Source of the DNA: Polynucleobacter sp. Latsch14-2
Lineage (GTDB): Bacteria; Pseudomonadota; Gammaproteobacteria; Burkholderiales; Burkholderiaceae
Length of the DNA: 64,000 nt
Reading direction: 5' to 3'
Assembly (NCBI RefSeq): GCF_018881925.1
Contig: NZ_JACVPL010000007.1
Coordinates: 44,891-108,890, forward strand
Under the pieces are notes generated by a model that saw only the letters and a list, made by a program, of their open reading frames with translations, ran no database searches and was not told the origin of the DNA. The position numbers and the translations under genes are program-made. Shown here piece after piece: positions 18,878 through 25,840 of the stretch (positions within the stretch are counted from its first letter, which is position 1; the number at the start of each line of letters is the position of its first letter).

Positions 18878-19440
18878 ATGATTATTTCTTATTTTTTCGA
18901 GGGCAGATTTTCTCTGCAACTTACATAAGTATGCGTATGGTGTGAATTCCTCAATAAATACGTACTATTAGCTGTAACCTAAGAATTTGTGTTTAAAAGT
19001 GAATTATTTAGGGCGGGAACCGCGTTTTTGTTGTATTAGTATGTATGAGCGGTATTTTTTAATCAAGCTAAACCACTTTGGCCAGAAGTTGAAAGAAATA
19101 CCTAAAAGCATTAAAATAAACAAGTTATACGGCGCTGCGTTGAGCGTTTAGAGGCTGCGGCCTTGGTGTTAGTCGCCAAAACTCAAAATCATAGCTGATG
19201 GCGGAAATTAACGACCCCGACATGTGGCTAGCCGGTAGTACAGGCGCCGCGCTTTAGACGCGGGTATGGTGTGTCAAGTAGACAAACAAGTGCGGTAGGG
19301 CGGGCGCTCTATTAGGCTTGGCAATTCAAACCAAAACGCTGTCGCAAAGACTATGGGTGGAGATGGGATCCACGGCGTAATCAGAAGAGCAAAACTTTTG
19401 TCGCTCTAAACGACTTCAAGTGTTTTGAAGGACTGATTGA
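18878..19440. other. 563-bp non-coding spacer with structured GC-rich core
   Basis: No frame of useful length on either strand. The first part (to about 19130) is AT-rich. The second (19130-19440) is GC-richer and contains possible stems: CCGCG-ctttaga-CGCGG (about 19246-19263), GAGC...GCTC around an AAAACTTTT core (about 19387-19406) and CTTCAA...TTGAAG just before the downstream start. It could be a replication origin for the adjacent Prim-Pol, a structured RNA or a control region. I recognise no known RNA family. Confidence 0.5.
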
Positions 19441-21525
19441 ATGATTAATTCACAAACGGCAAGAGGAGCCGCACAACCTCAAAAACCATCCTATGATCTA
19501 TTGCCAGCGTCTATGCGCAATCTTAGGGCCTTTGTACCCTACAAACTCATGGCGCCAGAGCAGGGTAAAACCAAATGGCGCAAGCAGGCGATAAACCCTA
19601 GTACGTTAAAAGCGTTTGACTGGAACAATCCTGCTGATTTTGTAACCCTTAAAGAAGCAGATCAAATACTAAAAGCCAACCCTAAGTTTGATGGTATCGG
19701 AATTTGCTTTGCTGGTACGCCAATAATTGATGGACGATATTTGGTTAGTATCGACCTTGATGGTATTTACGATGGCGATCAACGCATCAAAGCACATCAC
19801 TTATCTTTATTGAACGGCATTCAGGGGTTTGTTGAGACATCCATTAGCGGCTCTGGAAAGCATATTTTTGTATTGGCCGATGAACCGCTGCAGGACTTTA
19901 AAAATCATGAGTTGGGCGTCGAACTATTTGCTAGTAATGGATTTATCGCCTTAACAGGAGATGTTGACACTCAATTTAGCAAGGCCTTAGATGGTCCTAG
20001 TTTGGATGCAAGCCATCTTTTACTCTATCAGCGTATTTGGAAGCAGGAGTACGATGCGTTTGCCACAGAAAGTGAGCGCGATCCAAATATGTCGCCTGAT
20101 GAGCTTCATGATTTGGTGATGTCTGTGCGTCCTCCTGATCCGGGTAGAGATACGTGGATCAGAATTGGGATGATTTGTCATCACCAGACGCGTGGTGATT
20201 TAGATGGTCTGGATGCTTGGCGGGACTACTCACTTCAGGGTTGTGAGCATCCTGAAATTTATGGCTCCCCAGCAAGTGAATCCGAACTGCAATACCAGTG
20301 GCATTCCTTCAAAAAGTCTCCAGCCGCTGGTCGATCGGTAACACACAGAACCTTACGATACTGGGCAAAACAGGATGCGCCAGTTGATCAGGATGTATTT
20401 AATGACGCTGAATACGATTTAGAGGAGACCACGGCAACAGAGTATGTGATTGACGGGTTTATTGCTGAGGGAATTTTTGTTCTATCTGGACAAAGTGGAA
20501 TAGGTAAGACGACCTTATTACTTCCATTAGCTGCTTTAGCAGCACATATCTGCGCCGTTGATCATCCATTAAAACCAAATCTGCGTCGCCCAGTGCTGTA
20601 TTTAACTGAGGATAAAAAGCAGGCTGTTCGGATTCTGTCAGGCTTGAGGAAGCATTGTGGCGTCAATATGAGTGCCACGGAAATGAACCAGTGGTTCAAG
20701 ATTCGGGAAACGCATCGCATGAATAAGGATGAGATTGCTCAGCTTATTCGTAAGTTTGCCGATGAGAACAAGATGTATATGAAAGATGTTAATGGCAATG
20801 ACGTCTTGATTCCAGTACTCATTATTGCTGATACAGTTGCTGCCACACTAGACTTGGATGACGAGAACAATAACTCAGAAGTCTCAAAGTTCATATCCAA
20901 AATCAAATCAGCATGCTCGGATACTGGAGCAAGTCTTTGGCTAATTGCCCATATCAGTAAGGCCATGAATCGGGCGGATGTAAATGATATGAGTGCCAGA
21001 GGTGCCTCTGCATTCGGTGCTGATGCCAATGGTACTGGATTTGTAATTGCTGGCGAAGGGGGCGATGAAGGGAAACGCTTTCTAATACTGGGTAAAAAAC
21101 GATACGAGGTTAATTTCAATGAGGTTTCATTCACGACTCAAAAATATGACCTCCTTGTTAAAAACCGATTAGGACAAACCTTATCTGAGTCGTACCGAAT
21201 TGGGTCAATTGAAAAATCATCAGAGCAAAATCGCAAGGCCTCCTCACAGCAAGCTCAGTTAACTCGCGATGAGAACATTGTTCTTGATGCGATTCGCCAG
21301 TGTGGAAGTATTTACCTACCAAAAACATTAATTGGCACTTTGACTGGAATGGCCTCTGGTAACGGCTATCAAAGACTGGGTGGGATCTTGGCTAAGTTGG
21401 TTGCTGATCAGGTATTAGAAGTTATGAGTACAAAAGATGCAAAGGCAAATGGCGCCAATGTATCCGCAAATACCAAAGAGGTCTACCGAATCAAGCCCGG
21501 GCCAGATTTTAAGGTCCACGAGTAG
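19441..21525 (+). CDS. Primase-polymerase / PriCT-2 / RecA-like helicase replication protein
   Basis: 694-residue replication protein of the mobile element. An N-terminal AEP-type Prim-Pol domain (about residues 20-185) has a DxD-like motif in SIDLDG, an SGSGKHIF segment (S-x-H type) and ELFASNGFIALTGD. A PriCT-2-like linker (about 215-300) reads DTWIRIGMICHH...GLDAWRDYS...WHSF. The C-terminal RecA/RepA-like ATPase (about 330-560) has Walker A in SGQSGIGKTTLL, Walker B in VLIIADT and LWLIAHISK. It may prime and unwind the excised element. Downstream genes start about 150 bp later, after hairpins. Domain calls are by motif recognition. Confidence 0.85.
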   Translation: MINSQTARGAAQPQKPSYDLLPASMRNLRAFVPYKLMAPEQGKTKWRKQAINPSTLKAFDWNNPADFVTLKEADQILKANPKFDGIGICFAGTPIIDGRYLVSIDLDGIYDGDQRIKAHHLSLLNGIQGFVETSISGSGKHIFVLADEPLQDFKNHELGVELFASNGFIALTGDVDTQFSKALDGPSLDASHLLLYQRIWKQEYDAFATESERDPNMSPDELHDLVMSVRPPDPGRDTWIRIGMICHHQTRGDLDGLDAWRDYSLQGCEHPEIYGSPASESELQYQWHSFKKSPAAGRSVTHRTLRYWAKQDAPVDQDVFNDAEYDLEETTATEYVIDGFIAEGIFVLSGQSGIGKTTLLLPLAALAAHICAVDHPLKPNLRRPVLYLTEDKKQAVRILSGLRKHCGVNMSATEMNQWFKIRETHRMNKDEIAQLIRKFADENKMYMKDVNGNDVLIPVLIIADTVAATLDLDDENNNSEVSKFISKIKSACSDTGASLWLIAHISKAMNRADVNDMSARGASAFGADANGTGFVIAGEGGDEGKRFLILGKKRYEVNFNEVSFTTQKYDLLVKNRLGQTLSESYRIGSIEKSSEQNRKASSQQAQLTRDENIVLDAIRQCGSIYLPKTLIGTLTGMASGNGYQRLGGILAKLVADQVLEVMSTKDAKANGANVSANTKEVYRIKPGPDFKVHE

Positions 21526-21568
21526 TTTTTTCCTCTAATAAATGGAAATGGAAGAAACAACCTCGAAA

Positions 21569-21644
21569 GAATGGGGTGCAAAGCACACCCATTCCTTATC
21601 TCTTTTTCGCTCTTTCGGAAACAGCTAGAAATAGTACGAAAGAG
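21569..21644. repeat. Two successive hairpins after the Prim-Pol gene
   Basis: GAATGGGGTGC (21569-21579) pairs imperfectly with GCACACCCATTC (21583-21594). CTCTTTCG (21610-21617) pairs perfectly with CGAAAGAG (21637-21644). The first is followed by TTATCTCTTTTT and may act as a terminator; the second precedes the next start by about 30 bp and could control its translation. Confidence 0.55.
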
Positions 21645-21674
21645 TGGAAATAACTCTACTTATTGAAAGAAACA

Positions 21675-21926
21675 ATGAACGATCAAAATAATCCGATCCT
21701 TTCGTTAACGCCTAACCAGACAACTGAGCTGCGTCAAATTTGGGAACAGCAAAAACAAGAGCTTCACCCAGACGACTATCGCTTCATTAAGGTCAAGCTC
21801 AGCCGACCTGCCGCCAAGCTTAGTCAAAAGCAAGCCTATCGGATGATGATGACGCTTGCGGAAACAGACTACGAGCCAATACCAGAGTGGCTGATTGCTT
21901 TGTTTGATCCGCAGGAGGACAAATGA
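21675..21926 (+). CDS. Small element protein of unknown function
   Basis: 83 residues from ATG 21675 (a TTG four codons upstream is possible). The product is polar and helical-looking (LTPNQTTELRQIWEQQKQELHPDDYRF...KLSQKQAYRMMMTLAE), with no cysteine motif, signal peptide or membrane segment. Its stop overlaps the start of the next gene (ATGA), so the two are translationally coupled, which supports that it is real. No family is recognised. A role in control or replication of the element is suggested by position only. Confidence 0.7.
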   Translation: MNDQNNPILSLTPNQTTELRQIWEQQKQELHPDDYRFIKVKLSRPAAKLSQKQAYRMMMTLAETDYEPIPEWLIALFDPQEDK

Positions 21927-22222
21927 ATCAAATCAATTGCCCCCGTTATCAGCGATGCAGTGCCGCGATTTGCCCTCTTTGGCGCCCAGTTCTAGAGCAG
22001 AAAATGGTAAAGGGTGAGCGCGTCTGCGGCGTGCTACTTGAATACCAAAAAACTGAATCTAGGGCGATATTAGCTACCCACTACGGCATGCAGACGCTTG
22101 AGGTAATGGCTGAGGCTACTGATCTGATAAAAGACCGTGGCGGGTATCTGCTTCGTTCGGCTCTAACTCGAGCCGCATCAACTGGAACACGACTATCGCT
22201 GCAAGGTTGTGATCAAGTCTAG
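21923..22222 (+). CDS. Small Cys-rich element protein
   Basis: 99 residues with an N-terminal cysteine cluster: NCPRYQRCSAAICPLW and VCGVLLEY, that is C-x5-C-x4-C and a fourth Cys near residue 34, a possible zinc-binding fold. The C-terminal half is helical and basic. Start overlaps the previous stop by 4 bp. It is followed directly by the triple stem-loop block, so this two-gene unit probably ends here. I recognise no named family; DNA or protein binding by a Zn motif is an inference. Confidence 0.7.
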   Translation: MNQINCPRYQRCSAAICPLWRPVLEQKMVKGERVCGVLLEYQKTESRAILATHYGMQTLEVMAEATDLIKDRGGYLLRSALTRAASTGTRLSLQGCDQV

Positions 22223-22230
22223 GCGGGCGC

Positions 22231-22394
22231 GAGGGGCTGAGGCGGTGATTTACCTTATAAAAAGCCCCTCAAACAAAAATCCGTGGCTATTGGATATGCA
22301 CTTAGCGCTATCACAGCAATAAGCCACGGCAATTTCAACATCAATCTAAGTAGTAAAACGACAATCCCGCAGTTTTCCCAGCTACGGGATTGTC
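22231..22394. repeat. Three consecutive perfect stem-loops
   Basis: Stem 1: GAGGGGCT (22231-22238) with AGCCCCTC (22263-22270). Stem 2: CCGTGGCT (22281-22288) with AGCCACGG (22322-22329). Stem 3: GACAATCCCG (22360-22369) with CGGGATTGTC (22385-22394). All three are perfect (8, 8 and 10 bp) and unrelated in sequence. None is followed by a clear T-run on the plus strand. They may form a structured RNA, a protein-binding origin region or insulation between transcription units. Confidence 0.7.
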
Positions 22395-22429
22395 ACCCAT
22401 TTAATTAAACCAAATAGGAGATATAAGAA

Positions 22430-22717
22430 ATGGACAAAAAACAGGCCAAAACAGGTCGTAACAAGAACAAATTGACAACAAATAGGCAAGTAACCGATAT
22501 GGCGTTAACCCTTTGGGAATGTTCCGAATACATCAACAAGTCAATGATGCGCACGAATTTAAATTCCTACTTTAGAGATAGGGTAGCCCGATTAACCCAG
22601 CGTCTCAAGAAGGAAGCCGTGGACTTGGGCAATGATTTGACCGCGCCAAATGAGAGGGCATTTGAGACGATCCAATCTACAAAAATGATAGCTAGACAGC
22701 TTGGGCTGGTTGAATAG
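22430..22717 (+). CDS. Small basic element protein of unknown function
   Basis: 95 residues from ATG with a good AGGAG ribosome-binding site 11 bases upstream. The N terminus is strongly basic (MDKKQAKTGRNKNKLTTNR). The rest looks alpha-helical, with SYFRDRVARLTQRLKKEAVDLGND and a helical C terminus. There is no cysteine motif, signal or membrane segment. It stands alone between the stem-loop block and the cargo genes. A nucleic-acid-binding or accessory factor is conceivable from charge, but nothing specific is recognised. Confidence 0.7.
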   Translation: MDKKQAKTGRNKNKLTTNRQVTDMALTLWECSEYINKSMMRTNLNSYFRDRVARLTQRLKKEAVDLGNDLTAPNERAFETIQSTKMIARQLGLVE

Positions 22718-22784
22718 GTTTCTATCAATTATGCATGTAATATGTATAACCAATATAGCAATTAAAGAGTTTTAGGAGTTAAAA

Positions 22785-23438
22785 ATGAATTTAGCTGATG
22801 TAAGCATTGCTGACATTATTATTTTTATATTTAAAGTATTTATAGCGATTGTCATTATTGCTTGGATCATTGGAATGATTGGCGGGTTTGCTAAATTTCT
22901 CGCAGACATCGGCAAACTTTTTCAGTCAATACTTTCCGACCTTTTCCCTATAATTTTTAATAGCCTAGGCAGTGTTTTTAATAGTATTTGGAGACACTTA
23001 ATTAAGATTGGATTTAGAAACTCATTTTGGAATCTGGTTCCTTTGCTTTGGGTATTTATAGAGATTTTTACTGCAATTTTATCTCTCTTATTTTCTCGAC
23101 CTAATAGCACAAACTTTTGGCCATGGTGGAAGTATGCGCTACCTGGAGTTATTGTTTTTGGCGCAACTCTTGCGATAAATATTATGATTGGAAAATATCT
23201 AGCTAATAGAGGCATGTCATCTAAATTGGAGAATAACTCTTGCGATAATTTTACTATCGAAGAAATGCCAATTGAGGATCATGACATTGGACATAACGAA
23301 GAAAGCAATCCCTTAGAGGCTTCAAATCTGTATTGCTATCAATGTACTAAAAAATTAGGACTTGTATCAAAGAAGCATCGTGGCTTTCACTATTGTGATG
23401 CGTGTTATTTATATTGGGCTGATAGAAAAAAATGGTGA
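22785..23438 (+). CDS. Membrane protein with C-terminal zinc-ribbon-like motif
   Basis: 217 residues. Three or four hydrophobic segments occupy about residues 5-40, 40-65, 80-105 and 115-140. An acidic linker follows (EEMPIEDHDIGHNEESNPLE), then a compact C-terminal motif LYCYQCTKKLGL...HYCDACYLYW with two C-x2-C pairs about 16 residues apart, a probable zinc ribbon on the cytoplasmic or periplasmic side. ATG 22785 is preceded by AGGAG. The 3' end overlaps the start region of the next gene. Base composition is AT-richer than the backbone. No family is recognised. Confidence 0.75.
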   Translation: MNLADVSIADIIIFIFKVFIAIVIIAWIIGMIGGFAKFLADIGKLFQSILSDLFPIIFNSLGSVFNSIWRHLIKIGFRNSFWNLVPLLWVFIEIFTAILSLLFSRPNSTNFWPWWKYALPGVIVFGATLAINIMIGKYLANRGMSSKLENNSCDNFTIEEMPIEDHDIGHNEESNPLEASNLYCYQCTKKLGLVSKKHRGFHYCDACYLYWADRKKW

Positions 23439-23446
23439 ATAGCGGG

Positions 23447-23851
23447 ATGATTTCGAAGTCAATAAAAAAGTTGCTTATAGTTAGCCTATTGTTTATATCC
23501 GTCAATACCTTTGGACAGCTATGGGAACCTGTTGTCGAGTCTGATGATGGTTCTGTTTACTCATACGATCCAACAACAGTTAAACGGGAGGGTGACATAG
23601 TTACATACTGGGAGTTATCTGACTACTCGAAACCCCTAAAATCAGGTCATCTGATAGTCGCATCTTCAAAATCTAAAATCATTCAAGACTGTAAAAATAA
23701 TAGATATAAAGTTGGTGACTTCATGGATTATGACGGTCACAAAGGTACTGGAAATATAGTAAATGTCGCTATGGTGACGGAGACTAATTGGTACAAAGGC
23801 GGCGAAGGTTCGGTGAATGAAGTGATGAAGAATTTGGTCTGCAAGCAATAA
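23447..23851 (+). CDS. Small exported protein, surface-adhesin E-like
   Basis: About 134 residues from ATG 23447 (ATG 23432, overlapping the previous gene, is an alternative). An N-terminal signal peptide (KKLLIVSLLFISVNTFG) has no lipobox Cys. The mature part begins WEPVVESDDGSVYSYDPTTV and contains two cysteines (QDCKNN and NLVCKQ) that could form a disulfide. The pattern of an opening W-E-x-V, YDPTTV and YWELSDYSKP resembles the surface-adhesin protein E fold common in small betaproteobacterial exported proteins; this is by recall only. Its role beside membrane proteins and a nuclease-like protein is unknown. Confidence 0.72.
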   Translation: MISKSIKKLLIVSLLFISVNTFGQLWEPVVESDDGSVYSYDPTTVKREGDIVTYWELSDYSKPLKSGHLIVASSKSKIIQDCKNNRYKVGDFMDYDGHKGTGNIVNVAMVTETNWYKGGEGSVNEVMKNLVCKQ

Positions 23852-24064
23852 TGAGGTTTCAGGCTTTTTTGGAGTTACGTTTGGCCTAAATAATGTTATG
23901 AAACAGTCGGATGGTTCTGAGTTTATAAATGGGAAAGTCAGCTAGTAAGTTAGCCATTAGGAAGAAAAAAGATAAGAAAATTTAATAGGGTTTTATTGGT
24001 GGCGTGAGAAAATTTTAGGTTCAAATGTTTTAACGCAATTAATTTTTAAAAAGAGGGACTGATT

Positions 24065-24757
24065 TTGACTATTGTTATTGCGATCCTTTTGGCTCTAATT
24101 TTTTGGGCTCTGATCAAGGATAAGCCAAGGGGTTGGCTTATCGGTGAAAGCCCAGCACTTACAGCTGCAGCCTTCACCTTATTTTTTATTTCTTTGTGCC
24201 TTTACTACTTTGGCCTCTTTTTATCCCTCTCAGACTCAGAGACCTCAGAACAATCTTGGTATTACTGGCCGACGATATTGTTTTGGGTTTTTGGCTTTCC
24301 TGCTTTGTTGTTTATTGACAAAGGCGCCATGGCTAAAAGAGTTTTTTATGAATCTCGTAAAGAATTCTTTAAGTTGTCTTTTATATGCCTCTGTAGTACG
24401 GGTGGTTTTTTTGTTTATGTTTTGATTTATCAGTCGACCGAGCTTTGGGTGCACGAGAATAAAGTGCTAGGTTATTTAATTTGTATTTCAATCTTTTCAA
24501 TTCCTTGGCTAATATTCGTAGCCAAAGGATTCATAAAGAAACAGATGTCTATTCGTTTAATAGTGAGCGATGTTCTTAAGGGGATTATATTTTTTATATC
24601 CCTTTATTTATTCGGAACCTATTGGAATGAAATAGTTGCCGGGCTTGCTTCTAAAGTTCATTATTTTTGGGTCGCCAAAGGCTTTGCTATCTTTAGTTTT
24701 ATTTACATAATGTTTAAAGTATTTGAGAGCATTGACATGCGGACTAAGAAAAAATAA
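24065..24757 (+). CDS. Polytopic membrane protein of unknown function
   Basis: 230 residues from a TTG start preceded by AAGAGGG. About six hydrophobic helices are visible: TIVIAILLALIFWALI at the N terminus, then around residues 32-53, 66-83, 96-118, 135-155 and 163-185, with a last one near 205-220. No enzymatic motif is seen. It lies 8 bp before the DUF3427/DUF3883-like gene, so the two are probably co-expressed. Pairing of a multi-helix membrane protein with a nuclease-like protein recalls effector/sensor pairs of defence systems, an inference from context. Confidence 0.72.
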   Translation: MTIVIAILLALIFWALIKDKPRGWLIGESPALTAAAFTLFFISLCLYYFGLFLSLSDSETSEQSWYYWPTILFWVFGFPALLFIDKGAMAKRVFYESRKEFFKLSFICLCSTGGFFVYVLIYQSTELWVHENKVLGYLICISIFSIPWLIFVAKGFIKKQMSIRLIVSDVLKGIIFFISLYLFGTYWNEIVAGLASKVHYFWVAKGFAIFSFIYIMFKVFESIDMRTKKK

Positions 24758-24764
24758 TTAATCT

Positions 24765-25676
24765 ATGGAATTCACTCACGGCGCACCATATACCCGCATA
24801 TCTATTGGCGATCTTATAAATGATGATCGACTAAAAACTAGTCGCGAAGGCATTATTTCATCCGGTAACAATATTTTATTGTTTGTAACGCTTGATAAAA
24901 CCAAGCAACTGAATGCCAAACTACAGTACAACGATTTTTTCGAGAATGATTTATTTCACTGGGATTCTCAAACCACCCAAACTATCAACACTCCACGCAT
25001 TCAAAAAATCGTAAAAGGTGAGGTTGAGGTCCTCTTATTTGCGAGAGTCCATGAGAAAACAAAATCAAAAACTAACGCGTTTATTTATTGTGGAAGGCTT
25101 TCATATAAGTCTCATAACCCCGATACCTCCAAACCTGTCCACATAATTTTTACTTGCCTTGACTACGAAGAGGAGCCAAACGCTCAACTTGCCAAGATTT
25201 ATGACTGGATACCTTCGGGCGATCAACCCAGAACGGCGAACTATGTGACCGTTGCACCCAATGCTAAGGCTGTTAAACAAAGTGGATCAGGCGGGCAAGG
25301 TTACGCAAAAGATCGGGCAGCTAAAGTGGCGACTGAATTGCATGCTATGAGGGCGGCAATAGACTTCTATAAAAATTTAGGCTATGAAGTAGTTGACACA
25401 TCGTCCAATGAGTCATTTGACCTCCTATGTGCCAAGGGTAGTGAGGTATTAAAGATTGAGGTGAAGGGTACGGCCAGTCTAGGGAAGCAGGTTCTGGTAA
25501 CTGCCAACGAAGTTAAAGAGGCAAGAATGTCAGGAGTAAAAACAGATTTGTTTATCCTCCATTCAATAAAAGTTGTTGAATCCAAGGCTACTGGCGGAAC
25601 CATTAATCGCATTGAATGCTGGAATCCTTCGGACGATAGCTTGGTGCCAACGATGTTTAAGCATTCAATTTCCTAG
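24765..25676 (+). CDS. DUF3427-like / DUF3883-like protein, putative restriction-type nuclease
   Basis: 303 residues. The N-terminal half (about 1-150) matches the DUF3427 pattern as I recall it: an opening Y-x-R-I-S-I-x-D-L, ILLFVTLDK, FENDLFHWDSQ and a beta-rich region with FIYCGRLSYKSH. The C-terminal half (about 180-290) resembles DUF3883, a PD-(D/E)xK-type fold: helix HAMRAAIDFYKNLGYEVVD, then FDLLCAKG and KIEVKGT, supplying the D...ExK signature, then VLVTANEVKEAR. Both domains recur in restriction and defence proteins. No helicase or methyltransferase accompanies it. Modified-DNA cleavage is a hypothesis. Confidence 0.8.
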   Translation: MEFTHGAPYTRISIGDLINDDRLKTSREGIISSGNNILLFVTLDKTKQLNAKLQYNDFFENDLFHWDSQTTQTINTPRIQKIVKGEVEVLLFARVHEKTKSKTNAFIYCGRLSYKSHNPDTSKPVHIIFTCLDYEEEPNAQLAKIYDWIPSGDQPRTANYVTVAPNAKAVKQSGSGGQGYAKDRAAKVATELHAMRAAIDFYKNLGYEVVDTSSNESFDLLCAKGSEVLKIEVKGTASLGKQVLVTANEVKEARMSGVKTDLFILHSIKVVESKATGGTINRIECWNPSDDSLVPTMFKHSIS

Positions 25677-25720
25677 ATATTTTCAAAAAAATTATCTGAG
25701 TTTGCTTCTTGTCGGAGCCT

Positions 25721-25816
25721 CTCGATCGAGGGGGTGGGGTACCTGAAAAGTCGGGGTTGGTTATAAAAGAAGCCCCCGGTACCCATTGAGCTAAAAACAT
25801 GCCCAAAATGATGGGT
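25721..25816. repeat. Nested palindromes at the element's right end
   Basis: A perfect palindrome CTCGATCGAG (25721-25730) is followed by GGGTACC (25737-25743) paired with GGTACCC (25778-25784), which encloses CGGGG...CCCCG. ACCCAT (25781-25786) also pairs with ATGGGT (25811-25816). They lie within about 110 bp of the crossover and may combine the terminator of the last cargo gene with recombinase-binding arms. Confidence 0.6.
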
Positions 25817-25840
25817 AATAATTGCACTTAATCTCGATCT
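25805..25840. other. Right attachment junction (attR-like)
   Basis: Element sequence reads TAA-TTG-CAC-TTA-ATC-TC, then host comEC codons G-ATC-TCG-GGA resume at 25836. A stop codon immediately precedes a TTG that could start the 3' part. CAC-TTA-ATC-TCG encodes HLIS, the same residues as CAT-CTC-ATT-TCA at the left junction. Confidence 0.65.

Larger units (their letters stand above)
17311..25835 (+). mobile_element. Serine-recombinase integrative element inserted in comEC (about 8.5 kb)
   Basis: The element is bounded by the split comEC: TC at 17311-17312 (left) and 25834-25835 (right) are the shared bases at which a serine recombinase could have crossed over. AT three bases earlier is an alternative. 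All its protein genes lie on the plus strand. Order: large serine recombinase, 560 bp structured spacer, Prim-Pol/helicase, two small overlapping genes, triple hairpin block, small gene, then a cargo of four genes ending in a DUF3427/DUF3883-like protein. No relaxase, capsid, terminase or portal gene is recognisable, so it is probably a mobilisable island or a minimal satellite. Confidence 0.9.

Noticed and set aside
20739..21134. 131-codon frame on the minus strand inside the Prim-Pol gene
   Set aside because: It is a shadow of a strongly supported gene and its translation has no recognisable features.
23930..23986. 18-codon basic peptide frame (ATG...TAA) between cargo genes
   Set aside because: It is short and low-complexity Lys-rich, with no ribosome-binding site; not distinguishable from chance.
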